Assembly: GCA_937911505.1 (NCBI GenBank)
Contig: CALEMF010000091.1
Location: 52,738-116,737 of the forward strand
Source of the DNA: an uncultured Cytophagales bacterium
GTDB taxonomy: Bacteria > Bacteroidota > Bacteroidia > Cytophagales > Thermonemataceae
Direction: 5' to 3'
Length of the DNA: 64,000 nucleotides
Part shown: positions 63,045 through 64,000 of the stretch, piece after piece
Layout of the letters: each line of letters opens with the position of its first letter
Numbering within the stretch: the first letter of the stretch is position 1
Program-made: the position numbers and the translations under genes
Notes under the pieces: generated by a model
What the model was told of the DNA's origin: nothing
The model's database searches: none
Seen by the model: only the letters and a program-made list of their open reading frames with translations

Positions 63045-63740
63045 ATGAATATAGCAATTTTAGGAACGGGAAGTGTAGGTCAAGCTTTGGCTAAAAAGCT
63101 CTTAGAAAAAGGTCATAACCTCTACATTGGGACAAGAGATGTAGAAAACACAATGAAGCAAACTGAAAGTGATGCTTTTGGCAATTCGCCTATCTCTTTT
63201 TGGATTAAGGAAAATCCAGCAGTAGAGCTTTTGCGTTTCAAAGAAGCTGTTGAGAAAGGAGAGGATTTAATTGTGTTTTCCATGAATGGTCAATACGCCC
63301 TGAGTTGTTTAGCATCAGTAGGAACCGATCTGCTTCACGATAAAATCCTGATGGATATCTCTAATCCCTTAGATTTTAGCAATGGCTTTCCTCCTTCATT
63401 ATTCATAAATAATACTGATAGTTTAGGCGAGCAAATTCAAAAGGCGTATCCCAATCTCAAGGTAGTCAAAACACTCAATACCATGAGTAATCCTATTATG
63501 GTCAATCCTAAGGCACTCAAGGGGGATCATACTGTTTTTATGAGTGGTAACGATGATGAAGCCAAAGTAAAGGTTGCCAGCGTCTTGCAAAGTTTTGGGT
63601 GGGAAGCACACAATATTTTTGATTTAGGGGACATTTCGACGGCTCGAGGAACTGAGATGATGCTCCCAATATGGTTGAGGTTATTCGGCAAACTTGAGAC
63701 ACCGTTTTATAATTTTCACGTAAATACTTTACAAGCATGA
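63045..63740 (+). CDS. F420/NADP-dependent oxidoreductase-like NAD(P)-binding protein
   Basis: A 231-residue Rossmann-fold protein: IAILGTGSVGQALAKKLLEK (GxGxxG), GHNLYIGTRD, LMDISNPLDFSNGFPPS and KVVKTLNTMSNPIMVNP, which is the order of the F420-dependent NADP reductase/YrkL-like family. Many members in bacteria without F420 act on other substrates, so the substrate is unknown. It faces the HxlR gene across a promoter/operator region and overlaps the next gene by four bases (ATGA), so it forms an operon with the NmrA-like fragment. Confidence 0.85.
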   Translation: MNIAILGTGSVGQALAKKLLEKGHNLYIGTRDVENTMKQTESDAFGNSPISFWIKENPAVELLRFKEAVEKGEDLIVFSMNGQYALSCLASVGTDLLHDKILMDISNPLDFSNGFPPSLFINNTDSLGEQIQKAYPNLKVVKTLNTMSNPIMVNPKALKGDHTVFMSGNDDEAKVKVASVLQSFGWEAHNIFDLGDISTARGTEMMLPIWLRLFGKLETPFYNFHVNTLQA

Positions 63741-63967
63741 GTAAACGCATAGTAGTTACAGGAGCCACTGGAAACATTGGTAGTTTCGCTACCAAGCAGT
63801 TGCTAGCATTAGGGCATAAAGTTCGAACAGTGGTTCGGTCTCAGGTAAAAGCAGATAAACTGAAAGAGGCAGGAGCTGAGGCTGTTCTCGCCAACTTAAA
63901 CGATTCCATACGTCCTGCCCTATTTGAAGATACTGATGCTGCGCTACTAATTAATCCAAGTTGCTAG
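63737..63967 (+). pseudogene. NmrA-like NAD(P)-binding protein, truncated after 76 residues
   Basis: Starts MSKRIVVTGATGNIGSFATK, an intact GxxGxxG nucleotide-binding motif, and runs normally through VRTVVRSQVKADKLKEAGAE to DTDAALLINP. Then Ser-Cys and a TAG at 63965-63967 end the frame. NmrA-type quinone oxidoreductases are about 280-300 residues, and more stops follow in this frame within 33 bases. The break comes just after the strand that should lead into the substrate domain. The window ends at 64000, so a mobile insertion, deletion junction or frameshift just beyond cannot be excluded. Confidence 0.65.
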
Positions 63968-64000
63968 TTATAGATTTAAGAATCTAAAGATGGTATAAGC

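Noticed and set aside
1..64000. tRNA, rRNA, prophage or transposase genes
   Set aside because: No tRNA-like cloverleaf was noticed in any spacer, and no integrase, transposase, capsid or terminase motifs were found.

Overview
The window is about 64 kb of a free-living Bacteroidota chromosome, most likely from the order Cytophagales. The signs are a type IX secretion sorting domain, a TonB-dependent receptor, DUF1501/DUF1800 partners, promoters of the form TTG-N19/20-TAnnTTTG with little Shine-Dalgarno signal, menaquinone biosynthesis, the acpP-fabF-rnc cluster, and many PAS/TPR signalling proteins. The genus cannot be fixed from the sequence alone. Most of the window is housekeeping and envelope genes. 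I see no rRNA, tRNA, prophage or insertion sequence.

Layout. 1-6.5 kb: the tail of an isochorismate synthase, then a minus-strand unit (fibronectin-III lipoprotein, TonB-dependent receptor, TPR/SpoIIE phosphatase). 6.7-15.6 kb: a PAS-only membrane protein, an Omp85-type barrel, an M28 peptidase, an ECF sigma/anti-sigma pair, a broken M23 peptidase and trmB. 15.7-20.6 kb: an aminodeoxychorismate-lyase-like enzyme, sdaAB, and a TolC protein and a membrane-fusion protein separated by a perfect terminator. 20.7-27 kb: a three-gene unit of unknown function, a PAS histidine kinase and an unknown protein. 27-31.8 kb: hisS, a 51-residue basic protein with its own promoter and terminator, acpP-fabF-rnc, and a guanine-deaminase-like gene. 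31.9-40.4 kb: an FAD oxidoreductase with a helical-repeat protein, then a DUF1800-DUF1501-barrel-lipoprotein unit. 40.6-47.9 kb: a large membrane histidine kinase split by a stop codon, coupled to a 1175-residue outer-membrane protein. 47.9-49.4 kb: a CRISPR leader and array (19 repeats, 18 spacers) with no cas genes in the window. 49.5-58.9 kb: a small lipoprotein, a hairpin-rich element, a broken metallo-beta-lactamase nuclease, a DUF763-glycosylase pair, a subtilase, yidD, an M1 peptidase and dcd. 59-64 kb: two tandem POT peptide transporters, then an HxlR regulator facing an NADP-binding reductase and a truncated NmrA-like gene.

The most unusual feature is that three otherwise clean reading frames (M23 peptidase, large histidine kinase, beta-CASP nuclease) are each interrupted by one in-frame stop codon. 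Each stop is followed by C, and the frame stays open to the normal end. A fourth gene at the right edge ends after 76 codons. Other points worth checking are dispersed arrays of a 7-base repeat, a cluster of RNA-like hairpins at 50172-50289, repeats and paired promoters in the CRISPR leader, a CRISPR spacer that is itself a 10-bp hairpin, and the uncharacterised three-gene membrane/lipoprotein module at 20.7-23.8 kb. Functional assignments rest on motif recognition by eye. No database search was run.
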